Below, piece after piece: positions 13,606-20,020 of a stretch of 20,020 bases of DNA. Made by a program: the position numbers and the translations under genes. The stretch covers positions 1-20,020 of the forward strand of contig WFVQ01000064.1 of assembly GCA_015491585.1 (NCBI GenBank), in the 5' to 3' direction. Within the stretch, counting starts at the first letter, position 1, and each line of letters opens with the position of its first letter. The DNA is from Deltaproteobacteria bacterium. Lineage in GTDB: Bacteria > Desulfobacterota > Dissulfuribacteria > Dissulfuribacterales > S140-46. Below the pieces are notes generated by a model. The model did not search any database. It saw only the letters and a program-made list of their open reading frames with translations, and had not been told where the DNA came from.

Positions 13606-15609
13606 TCAGCCAGCCGTGAGCTGCTCCACGGCCCCGGTGGGTCCTGCGACTACCAGCCGGTCTCCCGTTTCTATCGCAAGGCCAGGGCCGGGGACCACCA
13701 CCCGGCCTTCTCCCGGCTTGTGGACCAGGACCACCTGCACGCCCCACCGGTTCCTGAAATCCATCTCCCCCAGGGTGCGGCCTTCTGCCTGGGCGGGGGC
13801 GTCCACCGCTGCCAGGGAGTACCCTGGAGCCAGCTCCACGATCCCGGCCTTGTCGGCCACAGCCGCGTCGGTAACCAGGCTTCCGCACATGTCGGCCTTG
13901 GCCACCTCCCTGTTGTATGCCTTGATGAGGTCGCGTTCGAGCACCGATCCCATCAGCCGTCCCGGGTCTGACGGATCCACCACGCCCACCTCGTCCACGC
14001 CGAACTCCTCCATTATTTTGGCCACAATGTCCAGTGTGTCGTCTGGGAACAGGAACGGGACCTTCCTGGACAGCAGATCCTCGGCGATCACCGCCTCCTG
14101 GTGGCGTTCGTCCTGGTAGAGCACTGCCCTCAGCGCGTCAAGGGAGACCACGCCCTCCAGCCGTCCGTTCCTGGTGACGAATACCGTGTGGTGGTGTCCC
14201 TTCAGCAGGGTCGTTACCACCTGCTTGAATCCGGTGTTCCACTCCACCACCTCGGGGTCTGGGTGTAGGATGTCGCTGGCGGTGAGGGCGCGGAGCAGGT
14301 TTATGTTCCTCTCCTTGCCGAGTTCCACACCACGCCTCAAGAGCTTTATGGTATAGATGGAGCCCCTCTTTAGCACCGTGGCGATCAGTGTGCTTACCAC
14401 GCATGCTGCCATGAGCGGGGGGATGATGGTGTAGTCGTCGGTGAGTTCGAAGATCATGATGATGGCCGTTATGGGGGCGTGGGTGGTGCCCGCCACCATT
14501 GCGCCCATCGCGACCAGGGAATATGCGCCGGACGCCGCGGTCCAGGAAGGGAAGAGGTGGTGCACAGCATTGCCGAAGAGGCCGCCGGCCATGGCCCCGA
14601 GAAAGAGCGAAGGGGCGAAGACACCGCCTGACCCGCCAGATCCGATGGTGATGGAGGTGGCCACGATCTTGGCCGCCAGGAGCAGGAATAGCATCTTCGG
14701 CTCCAGTATGCCTACCAGGGCATCGTTCATGGTCTCATATCCCACTCCGAAGACGTGGGGGAGCCAGATCCCGATGGCCCCTACCAGGATCCCGCCCAGC
14801 GCGGCCTTCAACGGTTCCGGAAAGGGAAGGGCCTCGAAGAGGTCTTCGCTCTTGTAGAGCATGGTCACGAATCCCACGGCCACCACGCCGATGAAGAGGC
14901 CCATCGCCATGTAGGGAAAGAGCTCGTAGGGGCTGGCGAGCTGGTACTTGGGCACCATGAATGCCGGAAAGTCCCCGAGGAAGTGGCGTGATATGACGGT
15001 CGCCACCACCGACGAGATGACTATGGGGCTGAACTGCGTGACCCCGAAGTCTCCCAGTATTATCTCCACTGCAAACAGGGCCCCGGCGATGGGGGCGTTG
15101 AAGGTGGCGGCGATGCCCGCGGCGGTCCCGCACCCGACGATGGTGCGGAGCTGCCGCCTGGACACCTGGAGTAGCTGGCCCACCGTGGAGCTCAGGGCAG
15201 CGCCTATCTGGACTATGGGCCCCTCCCGTCCAACCGAGCCTCCAGAGGCTATGCAGAGGGCAGAGGCCAGGGACTTTACAACAGCGACCCTGGGCCTGAT
15301 TACCCCTCCCCTTTCGTGGACCGCCTCCATCACCTCGGGAACGCCGTGTCCCTTTGCCTCGCGCGCCAGGTAATATACCAGCGGCCCCACCAGCAGGCCG
15401 CCCACCGCCGGCGCTATCAGCCTCCACTGCCAGGGGAGCTCCAGGAGCCTGGCCACTTCGTAGCCTCTGCCCCAGAACAGGTGGTGCGCCCCTTTTATCA
15501 GGGCACGGAATCCTATGGCCCCGAAGCCCCCAAGAAGGCCGCAGGCCATGGCGGCCAGCACCATGAACATGTGTTCCCCTAACTTTTCCCGCCGTATCCT
15601 GAGCGCCAC
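13606..15609 (-). CDS. ClC-family chloride channel/transporter with CBS pair and TrkA-C domain
   Basis: I start at GTG 15609 (667 residues) because a near-perfect GGGAGGTGA lies 8 bases upstream. A TTG at 15657 would add 16 residues with only AGG touching it. The N-terminal two thirds are the ClC membrane core, with G-R-E129-G-P carrying the gating glutamate, G-V-F-A-P at about 329-333 and the pore tyrosine in S-I-Y-T-I-K. A CBS domain pair follows at about 444-565, and a TrkA-C/RCK-C domain ends the protein (V-V-L-V-H-K-P through D-R-L-V-V-A-G). Two residues differ from the E. coli antiporter: the GSGIP serine is His88 (G-H-G-V-P-E), and the inner proton glutamate (E203) is replaced by isoleucine in F-A-V-E-I-I. 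Nucleotide or ligand control by the soluble domains is likely. Confidence 0.92.
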   Translation of the reverse strand: MALRIRREKLGEHMFMVLAAMACGLLGGFGAIGFRALIKGAHHLFWGRGYEVARLLELPWQWRLIAPAVGGLLVGPLVYYLAREAKGHGVPEVMEAVHERGGVIRPRVAVVKSLASALCIASGGSVGREGPIVQIGAALSSTVGQLLQVSRRQLRTIVGCGTAAGIAATFNAPIAGALFAVEIILGDFGVTQFSPIVISSVVATVISRHFLGDFPAFMVPKYQLASPYELFPYMAMGLFIGVVAVGFVTMLYKSEDLFEALPFPEPLKAALGGILVGAIGIWLPHVFGVGYETMNDALVGILEPKMLFLLLAAKIVATSITIGSGGSGGVFAPSLFLGAMAGGLFGNAVHHLFPSWTAASGAYSLVAMGAMVAGTTHAPITAIIMIFELTDDYTIIPPLMAACVVSTLIATVLKRGSIYTIKLLRRGVELGKERNINLLRALTASDILHPDPEVVEWNTGFKQVVTTLLKGHHHTVFVTRNGRLEGVVSLDALRAVLYQDERHQEAVIAEDLLSRKVPFLFPDDTLDIVAKIMEEFGVDEVGVVDPSDPGRLMGSVLERDLIKAYNREVAKADMCGSLVTDAAVADKAGIVELAPGYSLAAVDAPAQAEGRTLGEMDFRNRWGVQVVLVHKPGEGRVVVPGPGLAIETGDRLVVAGPTGAVEQLTAG

Positions 15610-15725
15610 GCTCTTCACCTCCCTTGCAGGGTTAAAGGAAATAGAAGCCGCCGTCAACCTCCGGCGGCCGCATTCCCCCTTCCACCAGCCGTTTCCGTCG
15701 GATTCCGTCCCGTTTGTTTTTTTGG

Positions 15726-15754
15726 TTGACTTGGAAAATCGCCCAATATATAGT
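15726..15754 (+). promoter_or_regulatory. Sigma-70 promoter of nrdD
   Basis: TTGACT (15726-15731) and TATAGT (15749-15754) are spaced by 17 bases, with predicted start near 15761. The -10 box lies inside the first NrdR box. The message would carry the GGGAGGT ribosome site before ATG 15804. Confidence 0.75.
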
Positions 15755-15787
15755 GGTTTTTAAATAGCCTGGTCGTATATATTGTAG
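15741..15787 (+). promoter_or_regulatory. Tandem NrdR boxes upstream of nrdD
   Basis: Box 1 (15741-15756, GCCCAATATATAGTGG) matches the NrdR consensus acaCwAtATaTwGtGt at 12 of 16 positions. Box 2 (15772-15787, GTCGTATATATTGTAG) keeps the central A/T core and G13-T14 but is weaker at its ends. The boxes are separated by 15 bases, so their centres are 31 bases or about three helical turns apart, the arrangement known for NrdR repression of ribonucleotide reductase genes. Box 1 covers the -10 element and box 2 covers the early transcript, a typical repressor position. nrdR itself is not in the window. Confidence 0.85.
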
Positions 15788-15803
15788 TGTTCGGGAGGTA
15801 AGT

Positions 15804-17924
15804 ATGGGAGAGAAGGGCGTAGCGGTGCACGGTTCGAGGCCGGATGTTTTTGCCCAGATAAGGAAGCGCGACGGCAGGATCGAGGATTTCGACTCCGCCA
15901 AGATCACCGCGGCCATTCTGAAGGCGGGCCGGGCCACAGGCGAGTTCGGGGAGGCCGAGGCAAGGCGGCTCACCATCAGGGTCCTCAGCCTGGCCCAGGC
16001 CATATTCGAGGACGATCTCCCCACCGTGGAAGGTGTCCAGGACATAGTGGAGGAGGTGCTCCTGGCCTCTCCCTTCAAGCGTACCGCCAAGGCTTACATC
16101 CTCTACCGCGACCAGCACGCGCGCATCAGGGAGATGGTCAAGAAGGCGGACGTGGATCTCATCGAGCAATACCTCCGCAGGCTGGACTGGAAGGTGCGCG
16201 AGAACAGCAACATGTCCTACTCGCTCCAGGGGCTCAACAACTATATCTCGAGCGAGATCAGCAAGACCTACTGGCTCAACAAGATCTACACGCCGGAGAT
16301 CAGGGAGGCCCATACCGCCGGCGACATCCATATCCACGACTTAGGGTTGTTGTCGGTATATTGCGTGGGATGGGATCTGCAGGACTTGCTCATCTCTGGA
16401 TTCCGCGGCGCCCCGGGCAAGGCCGAGAGCAGCCCGGCCAAGCACTTCCGCAGCGCCCTGGGCCAGGTGGTGAACTTCTTCTACACCCTTCAAGGTGAGG
16501 CGGCCGGTGCCCAGGCCTTCTCCAATTTCGACACCCTTTTGGCCCCATTCATCAGGTACGACGGCTTGGACTACAAGGAGGTGAAGCAGGCCCTCCAGGA
16601 GTTCGTGTTCAACGTGAACGTACCCACTAGGGTGGGGTTCCAGACCCCGTTCACCAACCTTACCTTCGATCTCCAGCCTCCCTCGACGCTGAAGGATCAG
16701 CCGGTCATAGTGGGCGGGCGGCCCATGCCGGAGACCTACGGGGAGTTCCAGGAGGAGATGAACGTGCTCAACCAGGCCTTCCTCGAGGTGATGGCCGAGG
16801 GCGACGCAAGGGGCAGGGTCTTCACGTTTCCCATCCCCACCTACAACATCACGCCGGACTTCGACTTCGACGCCCCGGGGATACGCACCCTTTGGGACGT
16901 TACCGCCAAGTATGGAATCGCCTACTTCGCCAACTTCGTGAATTCGGATATGTCTCCAGAAGACGCCCGCTCGATGTGTTGCAGGCTCCGCCTGGACCTC
17001 AGATCCCTGGAACGCCGGGGCGGAGGGCTGTTCGGCGCCAATCCCCTGACCGGCTCCATCGGCGTGGTCACCATCAACCTGGCGGCCATAGGGTACACAG
17101 CCGCAGACGAGGGGGAGTTCTTCGCCAAGCTCGATGAGATGATGGAGATCGCCAGGACCAGCCTTGAGACCAAGCGGAAGGTGCTTGAGCGCTTCGCAGA
17201 GGGCGGTCTCTACCCCTATACCAAGTTCTATCTGCGCAATGTGAAGGAGAGGCACGGGAGGTACTGGCACAACCATTTTTCCACCATAGGGCTCATAGGC
17301 GCCAATGAGGCATGCCTGAATCTCCTGGGGTGCGACATAGGCGCCCAAGAGGGGCGCGCCTTCGCGGCTAAGGTCCTGGACCACATGCGGGAGCGGCTTG
17401 CGCAGTTCCAGCAGGAGACGGGCAACTTCTACAACCTCGAGGCCACGCCAGGCGAGGGCACTGCATACAGGCTCGCACGACTGGACCAACGCCGCTTCCC
17501 AGGGATCAGGGTGGGCAACAAGGAGGCCACAGGCACCCCCTTCTACACCAACTCCACCCATCTGCCGGTGAACTACACCACCGACGTATTCGAGGTGCTG
17601 GACCTCCAGGATCAGTTGCAGTCCAAATACACCGGGGGAACCGTGCTCCACGTCTTTCTCGGTGAGGCCGCGCCGGATCCAGGGGCGGTCAAGGAGTTCG
17701 TGAAGACGGTCTGCAACAACTATTCGCTTCCCTACTTCACCATCACCCCCACCTTTTCCATATGCCCGGAGCACGGCTACCTCAGCGGCGAGCATCCCTC
17801 CTGCCCGGAGTGCGGCAGCCAGACCGAGGTCTATTCCAGGGTCGTGGGATACTTGAGGCCGGTGAACCAGTGGAACGAGGGGAAACAGGCCGAGTTCACC
17901 ATCAGGGCGAGGTATTCTTTGTAG
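15804..17924 (+). CDS. nrdD: Anaerobic (class III) ribonucleoside-triphosphate reductase
   Basis: This 706-residue protein makes deoxyribonucleotides from NTPs using a glycyl radical. Residues about 15-110 are an ATP-cone (I-R-K-R-D-G-R-I-E-D-F-D), the allosteric activity site. The active-site cysteine region reads S-M-C-C-R-L-R-L-D. Near the C terminus a zinc site has C-P-E-H-G and C-P-E-C-G, followed by the radical glycine G682 in R-V-V-G-Y and the family ending W-N-E-G-K-Q-A-E-F. The enzyme is cytoplasmic and oxygen-sensitive and needs NrdG to generate the radical. ATG 15804 has GGGAGGT 6 bases upstream. The activase gene lies two genes downstream in the same run. Regulation by NrdR is indicated by the boxes overlapping the promoter. 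Confidence 0.96.
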   Translation: MGEKGVAVHGSRPDVFAQIRKRDGRIEDFDSAKITAAILKAGRATGEFGEAEARRLTIRVLSLAQAIFEDDLPTVEGVQDIVEEVLLASPFKRTAKAYILYRDQHARIREMVKKADVDLIEQYLRRLDWKVRENSNMSYSLQGLNNYISSEISKTYWLNKIYTPEIREAHTAGDIHIHDLGLLSVYCVGWDLQDLLISGFRGAPGKAESSPAKHFRSALGQVVNFFYTLQGEAAGAQAFSNFDTLLAPFIRYDGLDYKEVKQALQEFVFNVNVPTRVGFQTPFTNLTFDLQPPSTLKDQPVIVGGRPMPETYGEFQEEMNVLNQAFLEVMAEGDARGRVFTFPIPTYNITPDFDFDAPGIRTLWDVTAKYGIAYFANFVNSDMSPEDARSMCCRLRLDLRSLERRGGGLFGANPLTGSIGVVTINLAAIGYTAADEGEFFAKLDEMMEIARTSLETKRKVLERFAEGGLYPYTKFYLRNVKERHGRYWHNHFSTIGLIGANEACLNLLGCDIGAQEGRAFAAKVLDHMRERLAQFQQETGNFYNLEATPGEGTAYRLARLDQRRFPGIRVGNKEATGTPFYTNSTHLPVNYTTDVFEVLDLQDQLQSKYTGGTVLHVFLGEAAPDPGAVKEFVKTVCNNYSLPYFTITPTFSICPEHGYLSGEHPSCPECGSQTEVYSRVVGYLRPVNQWNEGKQAEFTIRARYSL

Positions 17925-17936
17925 GAGCCCCACGAC

Positions 17937-18404
17937 ATGACCCGTCCCGTCCCGATTGGGGTGCGGATCATGGGGATGTCCTTCGTGGTGGCCGGAGTGG
18001 TGGCCACGTTCCTGGCGCTGCTGGGGGCCAAGGATGATTTCGTCATGTGGGTCAGGGGCCGGGATGTGGTGGGGACCATACTCTCCATCAAGGTCGTGCG
18101 TGGCAGTGCCGGATCCCGTGGACACACCTGGGAGGCCGCCATCGAGGTGGCGCAGCCTGGACCCGGGAGGCGGGTCGTCAAGCTGAGGGACGTGGTTTTT
18201 CAGCCCTTGGAGAAGGGTGATCCAGTGGTCCTGCGCTATCTTCCAGAGTCGCCGGAGCGCCTGGTGCTCAAGCGCCCGCTGTTGGAGATCCTGGGAATCA
18301 ACGCCGTTCTCATGATGGTGGGGCCGGCGCTCTGTGTAGTGGGCTGGTGCTTCGTCACAGGAAGGGGAGGCACGGCCATATGGGGAAAGGATAGAGATGG
18401 GTGA
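17937..18404 (+). CDS. Small two-helix membrane protein, DUF3592-like
   Basis: This 155-residue protein has one N-terminal membrane helix (about 10-29) and one near the C terminus (about 120-142), with a beta-rich segment between. The middle reads G-R-D-V-V-G-T-I-L-S-I then Y-L-P-E-S-P-E-R, a layout typical of DUF3592 proteins. Function is unknown. It is placed between nrdD (12-base gap) and nrdG (12-base gap), so it is expressed under the nrd promoter, yet nothing in it suggests a nucleotide-related role. GGAG lies 9 bases before the ATG. The DUF assignment is by general pattern and is only moderately sure. Confidence 0.7.
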   Translation: MTRPVPIGVRIMGMSFVVAGVVATFLALLGAKDDFVMWVRGRDVVGTILSIKVVRGSAGSRGHTWEAAIEVAQPGPGRRVVKLRDVVFQPLEKGDPVVLRYLPESPERLVLKRPLLEILGINAVLMMVGPALCVVGWCFVTGRGGTAIWGKDRDG

Positions 18405-18416
18405 GGGGGTGACAAG

Positions 18417-19037
18417 ATGTTGAACCTATGCGGCATCAACAGGAGCATGGGAGAGGTGGCCATAGGAGGGGTGGAGCCTTGTTCCTTGAGCGATTTCCCT
18501 GGAACCGTGGCCGCGGTCCTGTTTACCCAGGGGTGCAACTTCAACTGTCCCTACTGCCATAACCGCCGCCTGATACCGAGGAGCGGCGGCGTCCGCTGCC
18601 GCGAGGCGATGGCTCCGGTCCTGGCGCGTAAGGGTAGGATCCAGGGGGTGGTGGTTACCGGCGGGGAGCCCACCCTGCAGCCCGGGCTCCCCTCCTTGCT
18701 CGAATATCTGAAGGGGGAAGGGTTCAAGGTCAAGCTGGACACCAACGGCTCCAGGCCCTCGGTCCTGCGGCGGTTGCTGGAGGCCGGGCTCCTGGATTTC
18801 GTGGCCTTGGACGTCAAGGCGCCCCCTGGAAAATACCGCGCCGTGGCCGGCCACGGCGCCGATGCCGAGGCAGTGGAACACTCCATGACGCTCCTGGCCT
18901 CCTCCGGGGTTCCCCACCTATTCAGGACCACCTGGGATACCTCGCTGCTCACCCAGGACGACATAGAGGCCATCAGGAGATGGATACCCTCCGGCTCCGC
19001 CTACAAGCTCCAGGAGTGCAGGCCGGTGGCAGGATAG
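18417..19037 (+). CDS. nrdG: Anaerobic ribonucleotide reductase activating protein (radical SAM)
   Basis: This 206-residue radical SAM protein has the cluster motif C40-x3-C44-x2-C47 (C-N-F-N-C-P-Y-C-H-N) and the SAM-binding V-V-T-G-G-E-P-T-L-Q. The early segment P-C-S-L-S-D-F-P-G-T is characteristic of the NrdG-like activase group, which includes versions longer than E. coli NrdG. It uses a [4Fe-4S] cluster and AdoMet to place the glycyl radical on NrdD. The neighbourhood (nrdD two genes upstream, same strand) makes this role more likely than pyruvate formate-lyase activase, which lacks a target gene here. GAGGGGGT precedes the ATG by 6 bases. No terminator is visible before the next promoter. 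Confidence 0.93.
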   Translation: MLNLCGINRSMGEVAIGGVEPCSLSDFPGTVAAVLFTQGCNFNCPYCHNRRLIPRSGGVRCREAMAPVLARKGRIQGVVVTGGEPTLQPGLPSLLEYLKGEGFKVKLDTNGSRPSVLRRLLEAGLLDFVALDVKAPPGKYRAVAGHGADAEAVEHSMTLLASSGVPHLFRTTWDTSLLTQDDIEAIRRWIPSGSAYKLQECRPVAG

Positions 19038-19051
19038 GCGCATATCCCGAT

Positions 19052-19082
19052 TTGCGCTGCCTCCATTGTTATGTGCTATAAT
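19052..19082 (+). promoter_or_regulatory. Extended -10 promoter of the cupin-like gene
   Basis: TGCTATAAT is a perfect extended -10 (TATAAT 19077-19082). A TTGCGC at 19052-19057 lies 19 bases upstream, longer than ideal, but the TG extension can compensate. The predicted start near 19089 gives a 26-base leader with AAGGAGG. Confidence 0.65.
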
Positions 19083-19114
19083 GTAAAAGAGATTTATTTT
19101 CAAGGAGGCGTGCA

Positions 19115-19651
19115 ATGGATCGGGAATACGAGATCTTAGAAGAGGTCCCTGGGCTCTACCGCATCATCCTTCTTCGCAAGCTCAGGAGGACACCTGGGGT
19201 CTATTTCGATCTCGTCCCAAGGGCTGCCCTTGGGGAGATCGGGGCCATCGACCGTGTGCTTCACGACAGCGGCGCCATCTCTCCTGGAGCGGTGGGCGAG
19301 GTTGAGAGGCCGTGGTACATGCATCCGTTCCAGGAGGACAACCTCGTGGTGCTCCACGGCACCCGCCATGTCGAGCTCTATACCAGGGAGCACGGCAGGA
19401 TAGAGAGCTTCGTGGTCTCCCCCAACCGGATACTCAAGGGGGAGAGGCTACTGTACGACGGTCCTGCCCTCCTTTCCTGGCCCACGGGCGTATTCCACCG
19501 CATAAAGAGCGGCGACGAGGGGTCGGCCTCCATCAATCTCGCCATCCACTATCCAGGGATCGATCCCAGGACCAATTTCAACATCTATAGCCTCGATACC
19601 TCCACCGGCGACTTCACCATGATCCGGGAGGGATTCAGGGACCAGTTTTAA
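19115..19651 (+). CDS. Conserved hypothetical protein, cupin-like
   Basis: I do not recognise a named family for this 178-residue protein. The pattern suggests a single-domain cupin (double-stranded beta-helix): H-P-F-Q-E-D-N-L-V-V-L-H-G-T-R-H with glycine turns, then P-T-G-V-F-H-R-I-K-S-G in the position of the second cupin motif. Several histidines could bind a metal. It has no signal peptide or membrane helix. It starts 7 bases... after a strong AAGGAGG site, under its own extended -10 promoter, and the glutamate dehydrogenase gene begins 12 bases after its stop. Co-expression with gdhA suggests a link with amino acid or nitrogen metabolism, which is inference from position only. Confidence 0.75.
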   Translation: MDREYEILEEVPGLYRIILLRKLRRTPGVYFDLVPRAALGEIGAIDRVLHDSGAISPGAVGEVERPWYMHPFQEDNLVVLHGTRHVELYTREHGRIESFVVSPNRILKGERLLYDGPALLSWPTGVFHRIKSGDEGSASINLAIHYPGIDPRTNFNIYSLDTSTGDFTMIREGFRDQF

Positions 19652-19663
19652 AGGGAGGGAGAG

Positions 19664-20020
19664 ATGGCCCATTGCCTTTCCAGCCACCTGGGCACCTTCA
19701 TGCAGGGCCTGGAGGAGCGCCATCCCGGCGAGACCGAATTCCTCCAGACCGCGCTCGAGGTGGCAAGAGACATAATTCCGTTCATGGACAGGAACCCCGA
19801 GTACAGGGAGCATCGTATCCTGGAGCGCCTCACCGAGGCGGATAGGATTATCATCTTCCGCGTCAGTTGGATAGACGACAGGGGCGAGGTGAAGATAAAC
19901 CGCGGCTACCGGGTTCAGCACAGCAACGCCATCGGGCCCTACAAAGGCGGAATACGGTTCAGGAGCAACTTGCGTCTCTGCGTCCTGAAGGCACTTGCCC
20001 TGGAGCAGACATTGAAGAAC
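19664..20020 (+). CDS. gdhA: Glutamate dehydrogenase, N-terminal part (3' end outside window)
   Basis: The first 119 residues are present and the frame is open to the last base. The segment I-F-R-V-S-W-I-D-D-R-G-E-V-K-I-N-R-G-Y-R-V-Q followed by A-I-G-P-Y-K-G-G-I-R-F is diagnostic of hexameric glutamate dehydrogenase, and this start resembles the 450-residue NADP-type. The lysine in the P-Y-K-G-G motif is in the glutamate-binding region. The enzyme interconverts 2-oxoglutarate plus ammonia with glutamate. The part after R-F (R-S-N-L-R-L-C-V-L-K-A-L-A) departs from the usual H-P-S-V-N-L-S wording, a mild divergence. GGGAGGG lies just before the ATG. The cofactor-binding domain lies beyond the window, so NADPH or NADH preference cannot be judged. 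Confidence 0.93.
   Translation, partial: MAHCLSSHLGTFMQGLEERHPGETEFLQTALEVARDIIPFMDRNPEYREHRILERLTEADRIIIFRVSWIDDRGEVKINRGYRVQHSNAIGPYKGGIRFRSNLRLCVLKALALEQTLKN

Noticed and set aside
13141..13971. 276-residue plus-strand open frame spanning the end of the iron-sulfur subunit gene and the ClC gene tail
   Set aside because: It crosses the terminator hairpin and two genuine genes, and its product is low-complexity (R, Q, G, H-rich).
16341..18125. 594-residue open frame on the minus strand opposite nrdD
   Set aside because: It lies antisense to a clear nrdD and has no recognisable motif or ribosome site. Such frames arise from GC-rich third codon positions.

Overview
The window reads as GC-rich chromosomal DNA from an anaerobic Gram-negative bacterium. 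I would guess a thermophilic, sulfur-metabolising member of the Desulfobacterota (former Deltaproteobacteria), but no rRNA or tRNA is present to confirm this. The clues are a class III (oxygen-sensitive) ribonucleotide reductase with its activase, a Tat-exported polysulfide/thiosulfate reductase-type molybdoenzyme with its chaperone, a lipoprotein-type L,D-transpeptidase, and heavy use of AGG (Arg) and ATA (Ile) codons, which is common in thermophiles. Gene density is very high and no gene-free stretch reaches 300 bases. I see no insertion sequence, CRISPR array, prophage or RNA gene.

Layout. (1) 1-3524, plus strand: end of pth, a secreted M23 peptidase, a small exported helical protein, the methyltransferase prmA and a universal stress protein, closely packed and probably one operon. 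(2) 3538-4008, minus strand: greA, with a GC-rich hairpin at the start of its leader. (3) 4245-8907, plus strand: speD and speB (polyamine synthesis), an orphan metal-type ABC ATPase, rmuC and an L,D-transpeptidase. (4) 8936-9706, minus strand: a second L,D-transpeptidase with a lipobox, convergent with the first. (5) 9813-13549, plus strand: a TorD-like chaperone, a Tat-signal molybdopterin catalytic subunit and a four-cluster ferredoxin subunit, closed by a strong hairpin terminator. No membrane anchor subunit follows. (6) 13606-15609, minus strand: a ClC chloride protein fused to CBS and TrkA-C domains. (7) 15804-20020, plus strand: nrdD, a small membrane protein and nrdG under a promoter overlapped by two NrdR boxes, then a cupin-like gene with its own promoter and the start of glutamate dehydrogenase.

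How the genes fit together: nrdD and nrdG make deoxyribonucleotides without oxygen and appear to be under NrdR control. TorD would mature the molybdoenzyme, which passes electrons through the 16-cysteine ferredoxin subunit. SpeD and SpeB supply decarboxylated AdoMet and putrescine for spermidine, although no speE is in view. The peptidase and the two L,D-transpeptidases remodel peptidoglycan. Most of the window is conserved housekeeping. The best candidates for a second look are the greA leader hairpin, the paired NrdR boxes, the anchorless molybdoenzyme with a hairpin across the torD stop codon, and the ClC protein with altered coupling residues. I did not find a clearly new multi-gene system.
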